Shown here piece by piece: positions 8,529 to 17,331 of a stretch of 64,000 bases of DNA. Under the pieces are notes generated by a model. It was not told the origin of the DNA. It did no database searches and saw nothing but the letters and a program-made list of their open reading frames with translations. The position numbers and the translations under genes are program-made. Position 1 is the first letter of the stretch; every line of letters begins with the position of its first letter. This DNA comes from an uncultured Marvinbryantia sp. GTDB lineage: Bacteria > Bacillota > Clostridia > Lachnospirales > Lachnospiraceae. The DNA lies in assembly GCA_934394985.1 (NCBI GenBank), contig CAKRRF010000010.1:1-64000 (forward strand), given 5' to 3'.

Positions 8529-9665
8529 ATGGATATTTTTACAAGTAAGAAAAAACTGGGATTTGGCCTGATGCGTCTGCCGCTTCTGGATGCCAACGAT
8601 GCAGCCAGTATTGATATAGAGCAGACCAAACAAATGGTAGATGCTTTTCTGGAAAATGGATTTACTTATTTTGATACTGCATGGATGTATTGCGGATTCA
8701 AAAGTGAAAATGCAACAAAAGAGGCTCTGGTAGACCGTCATCCTCGTGACAGCTACACTCTGGCTACCAAGCTCCATGCCGGATTTTTGAAGGAAAAGGA
8801 AGATCGTGACAAGATCTTTGAAGAGCAGATGAAGAAAACCGGTGTTACCTATTTTGACTATTATCTGCTTCACGATATGGGTGTAGATCACTATGAAATT
8901 TATGAAAAACTGGACTGTTTCCACTGGCTGGCCGAGAAAAAAGCACAGGGACTGGTTAAACATATGGGATTCTCCTTCCACGATAATGCAGAAGTTCTAG
9001 ATAAAGTCCTCACCGCCCATCCGGAAATGGAATTCGTACAGCTTCAGTTAAATTATCTGGATTGGGACAGCGTGGGCATTCAGTCCCGTAAATGTTATGA
9101 AGTTGCTGCCAGACATGGCAAGCCAGTCATCGTTATGGAGCCGGTAAAGGGCGGTACTCTGGCAAAAGTTCCGGAAAATGCAGAAGCTGCTTTCAAAGCT
9201 TACCACCCGGATATGTCTGTGCCATCCTGGGCCATCCGTTTTGCTGCCAGCCAGCCAAATGTCAAAATGGTCTTAAGCGGCATGAGCAACATGGCACAGC
9301 TGATGGACAATATGAGCTACATGAAGGATTTCCAGCCAATGAACGAAGAAGAACTTCAGATCGTAAAAAATGCAGTAGACATGATCAATTCCAGCATCAC
9401 GATTCCATGTACCGGATGCTCCTACTGCACCGATGGCTGTCCACAGAATATCGCTATTCCAAAATACTTCTCGCTGTACAACGCAGATAAACAGGAAACT
9501 GCCGAAAAAGGCTGGAAACCACAGGGCGAATATTATCAGCGTCTGACTCAGACTTTTGGAAAAGCCAGCGACTGTCTGGAATGTGGCCAGTGTGAAGGCG
9601 TCTGTCCACAGCATCTGCCGATTATCCAGTATCTGAAAGATGTAGCTGAATATTTTGAAAAATAA
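8529..9665 (+). CDS. Aldo/keto reductase with C-terminal 4Fe-4S domain
   Basis: A 378-residue cytoplasmic oxidoreductase. Residues 1-275 are an aldo/keto reductase barrel with the Asp/Tyr pair in YFDTAWMY, the Lys in LATKLH and the His in YLLHDMG. The C-terminal 90 residues carry two cysteine clusters, CTGCSYCTDGCP near 298 and CLECGQCEGVCP near 350, fitting 4Fe-4S sites. This architecture is common in Clostridia; substrate unknown. Start has a GGGAGGAA site. Single-gene unit with a terminator. Confidence 0.94.
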   Translation: MDIFTSKKKLGFGLMRLPLLDANDAASIDIEQTKQMVDAFLENGFTYFDTAWMYCGFKSENATKEALVDRHPRDSYTLATKLHAGFLKEKEDRDKIFEEQMKKTGVTYFDYYLLHDMGVDHYEIYEKLDCFHWLAEKKAQGLVKHMGFSFHDNAEVLDKVLTAHPEMEFVQLQLNYLDWDSVGIQSRKCYEVAARHGKPVIVMEPVKGGTLAKVPENAEAAFKAYHPDMSVPSWAIRFAASQPNVKMVLSGMSNMAQLMDNMSYMKDFQPMNEEELQIVKNAVDMINSSITIPCTGCSYCTDGCPQNIAIPKYFSLYNADKQETAEKGWKPQGEYYQRLTQTFGKASDCLECGQCEGVCPQHLPIIQYLKDVAEYFEK

Positions 9666-9677
9666 GTCATAAAACAG

Positions 9678-9730
9678 TAACACTCCTGCTGATTCGATTC
9701 TCTATGATCCAATCACACAGGAGTGTTTTT
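9678..9730 (+). terminator. Terminator between the reductase and M15 peptidase genes
   Basis: Stem AACACTCCTG / CAGGAGTGTT with a long loop and a T run on the plus strand. It could serve both converging genes. Confidence 0.65.
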
Positions 9731-9737
9731 CTGTCTT

Positions 9738-10454
9738 TTATTCCAATCTTTTTTCAAAATGCTGATAATCTTTGGGATTCGTCCAGCTTCCGCCCCAGGT
9801 AAAGCCATGATCGGTAAATGCCTGCCAGCAGATATCACCTTCTTTAATCTCGTGTGCATCCTCCAGCGAGCGATCCATATATTCCAGTGCATTTTCATGA
9901 TCACAGTCATAGGTTCCATCCTCTTGCAGTGTCAGATATGGATTCTGCTGTGGATTGATGTCGATGGCACAACCATAAGCATGTCTGGAAAGATTCTCTC
10001 CTCCTGTCACTACACGATAGCAAAAAGCTGAGGTATTATTGTGATCGATAGAATTCGTATCTGCCTGATCCGGATCCTCATTCACCCAGTAATCGTCAAT
10101 CAGGTGCATAGATGCAATCTCATACTCCGCATCATACAGCTCCTGAAAAATCTCCAGAACTTCATCAGCCAGTTCTGCATTCACAATCAATTCCCCGGTC
10201 TGTATTTTGTGGTCAAAATCATAATGAGATATTTGCAGATAACGGAGATCCTTCAAAGAAATATTCTCGTTTTCCTGATATGACTTTCCACTAATGCGGT
10301 TATAGACTTCGCTCCCCTCTGTGATCTCAGATGCGGTAAATACCGGGGATTCTGAGTCCGTTGCCCGCACTGGTGAGAAGGATATTCCCAGAAATATACC
10401 GGTCAGTATCAATATGTAGATGGTAAACCTTTTTCCCATTGTACTATTACACAT
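9738..10454 (-). CDS. M15-family D-alanyl-D-alanine carboxypeptidase-like protein
   Basis: A secreted or membrane-anchored zinc peptidase of the VanY/M15 type, expected to trim peptidoglycan stem peptides. The zinc motif SRHAYGCAIDI and the closing HFEKR with upstream GFTWGGSW are present in the last 80 residues. The N-end has a hydrophobic stretch (FTIYILILTGIFLGISF). The start is uncertain: in-frame ATGs are at 10454 and 10439, and a TTG at 10511 overlaps the end of the upstream broken ORF; none has an ideal ribosome site. Confidence 0.82.
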   Translation of the reverse strand: MCNSTMGKRFTIYILILTGIFLGISFSPVRATDSESPVFTASEITEGSEVYNRISGKSYQENENISLKDLRYLQISHYDFDHKIQTGELIVNAELADEVLEIFQELYDAEYEIASMHLIDDYWVNEDPDQADTNSIDHNNTSAFCYRVVTGGENLSRHAYGCAIDINPQQNPYLTLQEDGTYDCDHENALEYMDRSLEDAHEIKEGDICWQAFTDHGFTWGGSWTNPKDYQHFEKRLE

Positions 10455-10504
10455 TCTTTCCGCAACACTTTTTATATTTTTCCGTTCTTCTCTTTCATTA
10501 TTTT

Positions 10505-10712
10505 CTAGCAAAATGGAAGATCTTCTTCATTCCATAACAGTTCATCGTCATCATCCATATCCGCGTATAGGATCTCTTTTTCTTTCTTCCAGAACAAGCT
10601 CTTTCAATAACTCAAATCCATTCTGCCAGCAGGAATCATCTTCTTCCGCTCCGATCATATTCTCATAACATTTTTCTGTCAGTTTCTGAAATGATTTCCA
10701 TTTTTTATTCAT
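10505..10712 (-). pseudogene. Small acidic protein gene broken by a frameshift
   Basis: Starts at an ATG seven bases after GGAAGGAG. It encodes MNKKWKSFQKLTEKC, continuing for about 54 residues, and stops at 10551. If one A is dropped from the A5 run in GAAAGAAAAAGAG, the frame continues into EILYADMDDDDELLWNEED and ends at a TAG at 10505, just before the peptidase gene. The acidic C-end looks like real coding sequence, so this is either a mutation, a sequencing slip or a variable A tract. The family is not recognised. Confidence 0.5.
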
Positions 10713-10883
10713 CATCGGTCTCCTTCCAGTTTTCATCATTCTTTGTTCTGTGTTCAATCAGTCATAACACTTTTTATTTCAAATTAATTACTTTTATCGT
10801 ATCATTTGTGTCACGTAAATACAACGTATTTCTTTTTCATTTATCATTCTCTAAAACGCTGCAAATGAGACTTTCCTATAATG

Positions 10884-10910
10884 AAAAACGGAGATATCCA
10901 TCCCCGTTTT
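10884..10910 (-). terminator. Rpn-type terminator, copy 1
   Basis: Stem AACGGGGA / TCTCCGTT (minus strand) followed by T residues, downstream of the Rpn 3' fragment. The same element follows the two full Rpn copies at 14088 and 22008. Confidence 0.7.
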
Positions 10911-10968
10911 CTTTGCTGTCTTTCTTTTGTCTGCGCTGTTTTCTGTCTCTAAATTTTACAGTTTTATT

Positions 10969-11184
10969 TTATTTTTCTGCTTCTAATCTGGCAAGTTTTT
11001 GACGCAGTTCTGCTAATTCTGTCTCTGCTTCATCCGCTCGTCGTTTCTCTGCATCTGCTCGTTCCTCTGCTGTATTCGCTCGTTCTTCTGCTGCATCTGC
11101 TCGTTCTTTTTCTCTTGCAGTATTCCTTCGTTCAGCCTGTATGTCCATCTTTTCTGCATGTTCAAATAAGATTCCCATACCACG
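10969..11184 (-). pseudogene. 3' remnant of an Rpn-family transposase gene
   Basis: Encodes only the last 70 or so residues of the Rpn protein found complete at 14173-15189: the stretch GMGILFEHAEKMDIQAERRN followed by a coiled coil of AEERA-type heptads and the end LARLEAEK. Identity with the full gene begins abruptly at GTGGTATGGG, directly after the stop codon of the ADP-ribosylglycohydrolase gene. There is no start or catalytic part, so it is a dead fragment. Its coiled coil differs in heptad composition from the full copies. Confidence 0.85.
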
Positions 11185-11190
11185 CTTTGT

Positions 11191-12180
11191 TCAAAATTTC
11201 ATTTCGGCCTGTCGGCATAATTCTTCTATCCATTCTTTTCTTTTTATCCCTGCAAGCCACTCCTGTGGAATTGTCTCATATCCATAATATAAACCAGCAA
11301 GTCCTCCTGCAATTGCCGCAACAGTATCTGTATCACCGCCAAGATTTACTGCCTTCAGCATACATTCTTCATAAGAATCTGTAGTGATCAGACACCATAT
11401 CGCAGCCTCAAAAGAATCTATTACATATCCGGTAGTCTTGATTTTATCTTCTGAAATGCCCAAAAACTCAGATAAATGATACAACCTTTCGAGATGCGCC
11501 ATCTCTGTCAGGTTTCTGATATCCTGTCTGTAATATTCCAGGCCAAGATCTATTCCCTCCTGAAGCAGCGTTTCAAGTGATGGTACTGTTGTCTTCCTGG
11601 TTCCCTCAATCATACTCTCCACACAAAAATAATAGATTCCACAGCACATCTTGCTTCTTAAATGATTATGAGTCAGTCCGCTGATACGATGGATCCCTTC
11701 AATTGCCTCATCTTCTGAAGTACATACCTGTTTCTGTTTCTTGTAATAATACAAACATACCGGAAGAATTCTCATTAAAGCTCCGTTCCCATTGGCATGC
11801 TCACCGATTGCTCCGCAAGTCCTAATATCCGGATTTTTTATAAACTGATATATTGCATGGCTACAGGTAATTCCCTGATCAAACGCTCTTCCAAATGGTG
11901 TATATTCTCCTTCCTGATCCCATTTCACAAACCGCTGCATGATGTCCAGGGGATCCGCTTCTTTCTTTTCCAGCAAACTAACCAACGTAGCAAGCGCCAT
12001 ACTGCTGTCATCTGACCAGGTTCCTTCCGGCATCTGATAAACTCCACCGGCTTCCATTCCTGTTACAGGTCCCTGCGCTCTGTTTCCTATTTCCGTTCTG
12101 TCCATAAACTGTACCGGAACTCCAAGGGCATCTCCTACAACAAGTCCCATCATTCCATTAAGCCAGATATTCGTCTTCAT
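11191..12180 (-). CDS. ADP-ribosylglycohydrolase family protein
   Basis: A 329-residue protein of the DraG/ARH family, which removes ADP-ribose from proteins or other targets using two metal ions. Family motifs are clear: MMGLVVGDALGVPVQF at the N-end, GTWSDDSSMALATL near residue 57, and NLGGDTDTVAAIAGGLAG near residue 285, covering the usual acidic metal ligands. The start at 12180 was chosen for its position after an AGAGGGG site and because the family begins near this Met. It overlaps the VWA gene by 23 bases, implying translational coupling. It is the third gene of a macro-VWA-glycohydrolase operon. Confidence 0.92.
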   Translation of the reverse strand: MKTNIWLNGMMGLVVGDALGVPVQFMDRTEIGNRAQGPVTGMEAGGVYQMPEGTWSDDSSMALATLVSLLEKKEADPLDIMQRFVKWDQEGEYTPFGRAFDQGITCSHAIYQFIKNPDIRTCGAIGEHANGNGALMRILPVCLYYYKKQKQVCTSEDEAIEGIHRISGLTHNHLRSKMCCGIYYFCVESMIEGTRKTTVPSLETLLQEGIDLGLEYYRQDIRNLTEMAHLERLYHLSEFLGISEDKIKTTGYVIDSFEAAIWCLITTDSYEECMLKAVNLGGDTDTVAAIAGGLAGLYYGYETIPQEWLAGIKRKEWIEELCRQAEMKF

Positions 12181-12865
12181 CCTCTTCGCCCCTCTTTGCA
12201 TCTTTATGACGTTTTTCATAGTCTTCTCTAATTGGCGCACAACCGGAAAATAGTGCCTCATCCATTTCACTTTTACTTCTGGATTTGCGAAACGCTGATA
12301 TGGTCGTGGAAAGTACCTGAAAATTCAGCTGTGTTCCTTCTCTGTCACACTGATAATTCATTGCTCTGTCTGCTCCAATCCCGAATCTGTCTGCTGTTTT
12401 AATCGCATCTATATTTGCCCCCAGAAATAAAAATTCCCAGCCATATTTTTCTTTTTCCTTTTCCACCATCTTCTTCACTTTATGACAGGTGTAGCTATGG
12501 CTGGCATTTTCCATCCCATCCGTGGTAATGATAAACAAGGTCTTCTCCGGTCTGTCTTCCTCTCTGGAATACTTATGTACATTTGCAATATGATGAATTG
12601 CGCCTCCAATCGCATCCAGAAGTGCCGTACAGCCTCTCACATAATACTGCTTTTCATTCATTGGCTCCACCTTTGCAACAGGTACTCTGTCATAAAGAAT
12701 TTCGGTCTTATCATCAAACAGCACTGTGGAAATATACGCCTCTCCATCTTCCTTTCGCTGTTTCTCAATCATAGAATTAAAACCGCCAATGGTATCTTCT
12801 TCAAGTCCTCTCATAGAACCGCTTCTGTCTAAAATGAAAACTACTTCTGTTAATCCTTTACGCAT
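12158..12865 (-). CDS. VWA (von Willebrand factor A) domain protein
   Basis: A 235-residue cytoplasmic protein that is nearly all VWA domain. The metal-ion-dependent adhesion site is intact: DRSGSM near residue 12, the Thr in RGCTALLDAIGG near 79, and the Asp in TTDGMEN near 115. It resembles TerY-like VWA proteins associated with stress or phage-response clusters. The start at 12865 follows AAGGAGG. Position between a macro-domain gene and an ADP-ribosylglycohydrolase suggests a scaffold role in an ADP-ribosylation response; this is inference from context. Confidence 0.9.
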   Translation of the reverse strand: MRKGLTEVVFILDRSGSMRGLEEDTIGGFNSMIEKQRKEDGEAYISTVLFDDKTEILYDRVPVAKVEPMNEKQYYVRGCTALLDAIGGAIHHIANVHKYSREEDRPEKTLFIITTDGMENASHSYTCHKVKKMVEKEKEKYGWEFLFLGANIDAIKTADRFGIGADRAMNYQCDREGTQLNFQVLSTTISAFRKSRSKSEMDEALFSGCAPIREDYEKRHKDAKRGEEDEDEYLA

Positions 12866-12964
12866 AACTTTGTCCTCCTTCACACCAACTATTACATCGT
12901 GTTTTCTTTTGATGGACTCATTATACACAAAAATTTTTTCAAACCTGTCGCCTGCCAGACGACA

Positions 12965-14050
12965 CTATGAAATGATGCATGGCAATCCATGTTCTTCCAA
13001 TTGAATATCCAGTTCAATCATATCATATATCTCATTTTCGATAAAATACGAAAAAATAATATCTGTTTTGTCACAGGGTGACAGTGCATACCCTGCTCTG
13101 GCAAGCAGATCTCTGGTCTCGTCCATGTTTAGTTTTGCGCCTACGCATAAGCATAATGCTGTCAGTTTATTCGGATGATAACTGGCATTGTTCTTGATCT
13201 TTGAGAATATCTTCCGGTCAACAATTGCACGTTTCCAGACCTCTGCATTTTCCATGTTTCTTTCCTGAATCAAATACATCAGATACTCCGAAAATGTATC
13301 TGACATATGTCTCATTCGCTCTTCCAGTCTGCTTTCATGCTCCGTCTCAAAATCCGAAAGCCCGATGGACTCATATTCGCATACATCTTCTGATCCGATA
13401 GATTTCTTTGATGTTTTTTCTGTTTTCTGTGCTGATTCGAAAAATGGGAGACTGTTTAATCTTCGCTGTGTCTCACGATTTCTCCTATCGTCACCATACT
13501 CTTCTTTTCTGGCCTCTTCCACGTAATTGCAATCAATGTAGACTTCCAGATCCGGATAAATCTTTTCTCCCAGATGCGTTGCCTTTCCATCAAACACAAC
13601 CAGATAGATCTCCATCTCATTTTCAAGCAGAAAGGCATGAATCTCATCTACTGCAATCCTGATTCCTTCTTCTTTGGGATAACCAAAACCACCGGTGGAT
13701 ATCAGTGGAAAAGATATGGATGCGATTCCTTTCTCTTTTGCCAGCTGCAGACTTTTCCGATAACAGGCACGAAGCTTTTTTGCTTCCCCCTGTGCCCCTC
13801 CTCTATAACGTGGACTCACTGCATGGATAATGTACTTTGCCTGAAGCTGAAAGCCCGGCGTAAGAAATACTTCTCCCTCTTCTGCATATCCGATATGCTC
13901 TCTGCGATAATTCAAAAGTTCCGTATAACCGGCCGCTTTGTAAATCGCACTGTCACAGCCAGTTCCAACAGTCGGATAATCATTCGCTGTATTAACAATT
14001 GCTTCTGTATTCATCTTCGTAATATCATTACGAACTATTTTAAATGGCAT
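12965..14050 (-). CDS. Macro domain protein with C-terminal helical domain
   Basis: A 361-residue protein. Residues 1-165 are a macro domain that binds or hydrolyses ADP-ribose derivatives: NTEAIVNTAND near 11, GTGCDSAIYKAAG near 24, IIHAVSPRY near 74 and the phosphate loop SFPLISTGGFGYP near 108. Residues 170-245 are a charged linker. Residues 250-361 form a compact helical domain (IFSKIKNNASYHPNKLTALC, then LLARAGYALS) that I have seen appended to stress-type proteins and that looks HTH-like. The start at 14050 follows AAAGAGGG. First gene of the cassette. Confidence 0.9.
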   Translation of the reverse strand: MPFKIVRNDITKMNTEAIVNTANDYPTVGTGCDSAIYKAAGYTELLNYRREHIGYAEEGEVFLTPGFQLQAKYIIHAVSPRYRGGAQGEAKKLRACYRKSLQLAKEKGIASISFPLISTGGFGYPKEEGIRIAVDEIHAFLLENEMEIYLVVFDGKATHLGEKIYPDLEVYIDCNYVEEARKEEYGDDRRNRETQRRLNSLPFFESAQKTEKTSKKSIGSEDVCEYESIGLSDFETEHESRLEERMRHMSDTFSEYLMYLIQERNMENAEVWKRAIVDRKIFSKIKNNASYHPNKLTALCLCVGAKLNMDETRDLLARAGYALSPCDKTDIIFSYFIENEIYDMIELDIQLEEHGLPCIIS

Positions 14051-14087
14051 AGATGGTACCCTCTTTAGATTCTGTTTGTTCTGCAAA

Positions 14088-14114
14088 GAAAACGGAGATA
14101 TCCATCCCCGTTTT
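14088..14114 (-). terminator. Rpn-type terminator, copy 2
   Basis: Same AACGGGGA / TCTCCGTT stem as at 10884, located after the full Rpn gene and just before the macro gene's leader. Confidence 0.7.
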
Positions 14115-14172
14115 CTTTGCTGTCTTTCTTTTGTCTGCGCTATTTTCTGTCTCTAAATTTTACAGTTTTATT

Positions 14173-15189
14173 TTATTTTTCTGCTTCTAATCTGGCAAGT
14201 TTTTTCCGCAATTCCACCAGTTCTGCTTCCGCAGCATTTGCACGTTCTTCTGCTGCATTTGCACGTTCTTCTGCTGCATCCGCACGTTCTTTTTCTCTCG
14301 CAGTATTCCTTCGTTCAGCCTGTATGTCCATCTTTTCTGCATGTTCAAATAAGATTCCCATACCACGCCCTCCTATCTCGCCCATCAGCTCCCGGGCTTC
14401 TTCATTTGGAACATTCATTTGCTTTAATAATGCCCACAGTACCTTTTCTATTATCGCTTTTATCTCTTCAGGTGCTTTTTCATATACCATATTCACAAAT
14501 TCTTTTGCTTCTTCTGTGAATTTCTCCCAATCACCCGGATTCTGTATCTTATTAATCAGCATCACGAGAGCCATTTCGTCTCCCTTTTCGCTGAGTTCCT
14601 CATTTGTATATTGATGCACACTTACTACATGGTACCTGAAATCCGGTATGTACTCACTCATTTCCTCTGCAAACTCAATCCGATCTTTCAGATGTAAATC
14701 TGCTGTCCATTTGTCTTCTCCTTCATAATATACAAACGGAATGATCAATGGGTATCGAAATGATTTCCTTCGGTTCGCATCCTTCTTAATCGCATTCTGC
14801 TTCGTTTTGTAATCATGCCATATGACACTCATATAGCGCAGCAACTGCATGGCTACATCATAATCCACTGCGCTTTTATGCTCTATCAGAGAGATTACAT
14901 AAATCTCACGATCTGGTGTACCGTCTGCCCTATGCAAATACACTTTCTTGATGGTATCCGATTCAAATTCAATTCCGAGAAATGCCTGATATCGTTTTGA
15001 CACATCTTCAATATCTTCTGGTTTCACCCCGGAAAGCATCTGAATTCCAGTATAATTACTCAGGAACTGGCTGGTCAGGCGATTGCTTTTGAAGATCTCA
15101 TGACCATTCACATCCCGCACATGAGATGTTGCATCGTAGTCCGTGTGCTTTTCTCTTTTGTTCTGTGACTGTGGTTCTTTCTTCATCAT
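14173..15189 (-). CDS. Rpn family recombination-promoting nuclease / putative transposase, copy 1
   Basis: A 338-residue PD-(D/E)XK-fold protein of the Rpn/transposase_31-like group. Members are DNA endonucleases that promote RecA-independent recombination. The core is at residues 30-250, with an acidic site around IEFESDTIKKVYLH and VISLIEHKSAVDYD. The last 60 residues are a coiled coil of AEERANA heptads ending LARLEAEK. It is almost identical to 22100-23095; they differ by a MV/KI change and one extra heptad here. Shared DNA extends about 60 bases upstream and to the terminator downstream. Likely a self-spreading selfish gene. Confidence 0.92.
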   Translation of the reverse strand: MMKKEPQSQNKREKHTDYDATSHVRDVNGHEIFKSNRLTSQFLSNYTGIQMLSGVKPEDIEDVSKRYQAFLGIEFESDTIKKVYLHRADGTPDREIYVISLIEHKSAVDYDVAMQLLRYMSVIWHDYKTKQNAIKKDANRRKSFRYPLIIPFVYYEGEDKWTADLHLKDRIEFAEEMSEYIPDFRYHVVSVHQYTNEELSEKGDEMALVMLINKIQNPGDWEKFTEEAKEFVNMVYEKAPEEIKAIIEKVLWALLKQMNVPNEEARELMGEIGGRGMGILFEHAEKMDIQAERRNTAREKERADAAEERANAAEERANAAEAELVELRKKLARLEAEK

Positions 15190-15356
15190 ACCTCCGTATT
15201 CGAAAACAAGTCACAGACAAAAGATGTCTACAAAGTTACTGTAGCATAATCAATTCAGATTCACAAGATATATTTTTCATTTCACATTTTGTAGTTTTTC
15301 ATTCTGGATATACAAAATTCCACATTACATCTTTCTATTCTTTTAATTTAATTTAA

Positions 15357-15401
15357 CATAAAAAGCGTAATTTTGTGCTATGACATAAACTGCGTTTTTT
15401 T
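15357..15401 (-). repeat. Covarying hairpin repeat, copy 1
   Basis: AAAAAGCGTA...TGCGTTTTTTT stem with the loop TTTTGTGCTATGACATAAAC. Lies about 170 bases upstream of the Rpn gene. The rest of 15190-15470 is AT-rich with nothing else recognisable. See other copies at 15975, 21926, 45041, 46612 and 58889. Confidence 0.75.
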
Positions 15402-15474
15402 ATACAATATTAGTATATCAACATATTTCATTTTCATATATTTCCAATTGAAATAGACTGCACACCGAGAGAAG

Positions 15475-15955
15475 CTTTTTCAGACAACTTCTGATTTACC
15501 ACCAGGGACAACTAACAAAGCCAGCAACTCTGTCCCCACAGACTGCTATAAACAAAGCCAAAACCCGTCGAAATATCGGTCAATCATTAATCATTCATTC
15601 CGATCGGGGCAGTCAGTATGTTGCAAAGGAATATAAAAAAGCAATCGAAAACATGCAACGCAGTTATTCGAAGAAAGCATTTCCATGGGATAACGCATTC
15701 ATTGAATCCTTTCATTCTATTATCAAACGTGAATGGCTCAATCGCTTTAAAATCCGCGACTACAAGCAATCATATCGTCTGATTTTCGAATATCTGGAAG
15801 CTTTTTATAACACAAAAGAATTCACAGCCATTGCAGCTTTATGTCACCAGATGAATTCGAACGAGTATATGAAAGATCACACACTAAGGCTGAGCTTCTG
15901 GCAGGTTAAAATGAGGAGAAATTTTTCATTTTAACTTGTACTAAATCTTAACATA
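15475..15955 (+). mobile_element. IS3-family transposase remnant (orfB 3' part)
   Basis: Encodes the end of an IS3/IS150-type integrase: TAINKAKTRRNIGQSLIIHS followed by DRGSQYVAKEYK with the second catalytic Asp, then AFPWDNAFIESFHS with the catalytic Glu. The 5' half and first Asp are missing. A one-base loss in the A run at AACACAAAAGAATTC shifts the frame; in the correct frame the protein ends RIHSHCSFMSPDEFE... and stops at 15909. The AT-rich end GTACTAAATCTTAACATAGGACCA near 15930-15955 looks like an IS terminal repeat. Non-functional. Confidence 0.8.
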
Positions 15956-15974
15956 GGACCACTTTTAATTTAGC

Positions 15975-16017
15975 ATAAAAAACACAATTTTGTTCTACGG
16001 CCAAAACTGTGTTTTTT
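15975..16017 (-). repeat. Covarying hairpin repeat, copy 2
   Basis: AAAAAACACA / TGTGTTTTTT outer stem and TTTTG / CAAAA inner stem. Relative to other copies the CGCA:TGCG pair is changed to CACA:TGTG on both sides. It lies downstream of the 16057-16776 gene and can act as its terminator. Confidence 0.75.
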
Positions 16018-16056
16018 CATACTTTATTTACTCATTACTGATTCACCGGCGTTGCC

Positions 16057-16776
16057 TTACCTGACAATCAATCTATATACAGATTGTACTCTTGTTTTTT
16101 TATTCTGCACTACCAATGTTATCGTTCCATAATTTTTGCCTAGTTTTATTTTTTTTGATCTCATTATATTTTTGCCATTATAGCGAAGTGACACCAGTTT
16201 CCATCCATTTTTCATTTTAATGTCGATTTTGTGTGTTCCTTTTTTTACTCTTACATAACTTTCTTCCGGATGTACTCCATGCCGATATCTGTAATCATCA
16301 AATCCTTTCTTTGCAGAAGTTTTTCCCACTTTTAGTCTTGTAAAAGGATTTTCATACCGTCGAACTATAATATTAACCTTGTTAGAATATCTTCGTCCAC
16401 CTTTCCAGTAACTTAATGTCACAGTTGCTTTTCCGGCATTTCTTGGCTGTAATATCAGCCCAACATATGTTTCTCCGTCTTCTCTGTACAAATATGCTTC
16501 CGGATATACTACTCTATAATTACTAGATGTCATCGTGACCTTCGTCCATTTGTCAGACTTGTGTCCTGTAACAATTGTATAATTCCAGTCTCCGCTATTT
16601 TTCATACTATACAGATTCCATGTGGCATTTTTTCCTGTAAACTTCAATGTCTGGCATATCTCCAGTTCATAATCATCCGCTGCCTTTGTTCCGTAAAAAG
16701 GGAACAGGCAAAATACCATGATCAACATGCAAACCATTGCCATATTCTTCATGATTTTTCTCATATTATTTTTCAT
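16057..16776 (-). CDS. Secreted protein, paralogue of the 55770 protein
   Basis: A 239-residue exported protein with a signal peptide (MKNMAMVCMLIMVFCLFPF, cleaved after TKAA). The middle is a beta-rich region (GKATVTLSYWKGGRRYSN, then KVNIIVRRYENP), probably an Ig-like fold. The last 90 residues contain KNGWKLVSLRYNGKN and GTITLVVQNKKTR. The same order of features occurs in the 55770-56474 product (KYEQPIKAMTVGDNP, CNKNWKLISVIKDDYEN), so they are paralogues. The start at 16776 follows AGAGGGAG. No enzymatic motif; function unknown, perhaps surface binding. Confidence 0.75.
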   Translation of the reverse strand: MKNNMRKIMKNMAMVCMLIMVFCLFPFYGTKAADDYELEICQTLKFTGKNATWNLYSMKNSGDWNYTIVTGHKSDKWTKVTMTSSNYRVVYPEAYLYREDGETYVGLILQPRNAGKATVTLSYWKGGRRYSNKVNIIVRRYENPFTRLKVGKTSAKKGFDDYRYRHGVHPEESYVRVKKGTHKIDIKMKNGWKLVSLRYNGKNIMRSKKIKLGKNYGTITLVVQNKKTRVQSVYRLIVR

Positions 16777-16812
16777 CTCTATTTTTCTCCCTCTTTGCTT
16801 CATTTGAATAAT

Positions 16813-17331
16813 TTATTTTATATACCTGTTACGATTGCCTCTCGTATTCTTTTTACATTTATATTTTATCATATTATTTTCTTTGAAATATCTCATTCTG
16901 TATTTCTGCGCTGTTTTCTGAGAACATCTTTTATGATTCACAGAACAACGAGACTTACCATAATTATTATCCCATAATATATAACACTTTGTTTTTAACT
17001 TTCCATTTGACATGGTATAGAAAAAATTTTCTATACTTCCAGCCCCAGACCAGAATCCACAAATTCCTTTTTGCTTTTTATTATATCGAATTGTTAATCC
17101 ATAGAACTGATTTGTAAAATAGCCAGCATATTTTACTTTATTATTTTTTATTGAATAAACATTGTACCTGTAACATGTTACATCCTGTGCTACAATCAAT
17201 TCTGGTGTTCCTTTTTTGTCAATATTTAAAACTGTAAAATATGGATAACTTCTTTCATTTCTTGCAAGAAAATTTCTGTATAAGCTTTTCCATTTTACAG
17301 ATGCAGCCTGCGAGGTCATGCTACTGAACAA
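16813..17331 (-). pseudogene. Secreted-protein gene lacking its 5' end (paralogue of 45107)
   Basis: Codes for about 170 residues nearly identical to residues 34-202 of the complete 45107-45715 protein: NERSYPYFTVLNIDKKGTPE, then GICGFWSGAGSIENFFYTM. The match stops inside the signal peptide, after LLFSSMTSQAAS read leftward. Upstream DNA comes from a different gene fragment (17316-17486). No start codon with a ribosome site precedes it, so export and translation are doubtful. Confidence 0.7.

Noticed and set aside
14215-14310. Short tandem repeats considered as a CRISPR array
   Set aside because: They are 21-base in-frame heptad codons of the Rpn coiled coil with no spacers.
14117-14614. 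Plus-strand Ser/Ala/Phe-rich frame over the Rpn 3' end
   Set aside because: It recurs at 22059 only because the antisense Rpn gene is duplicated; the repeat pattern is the reverse of the coiled-coil heptads.
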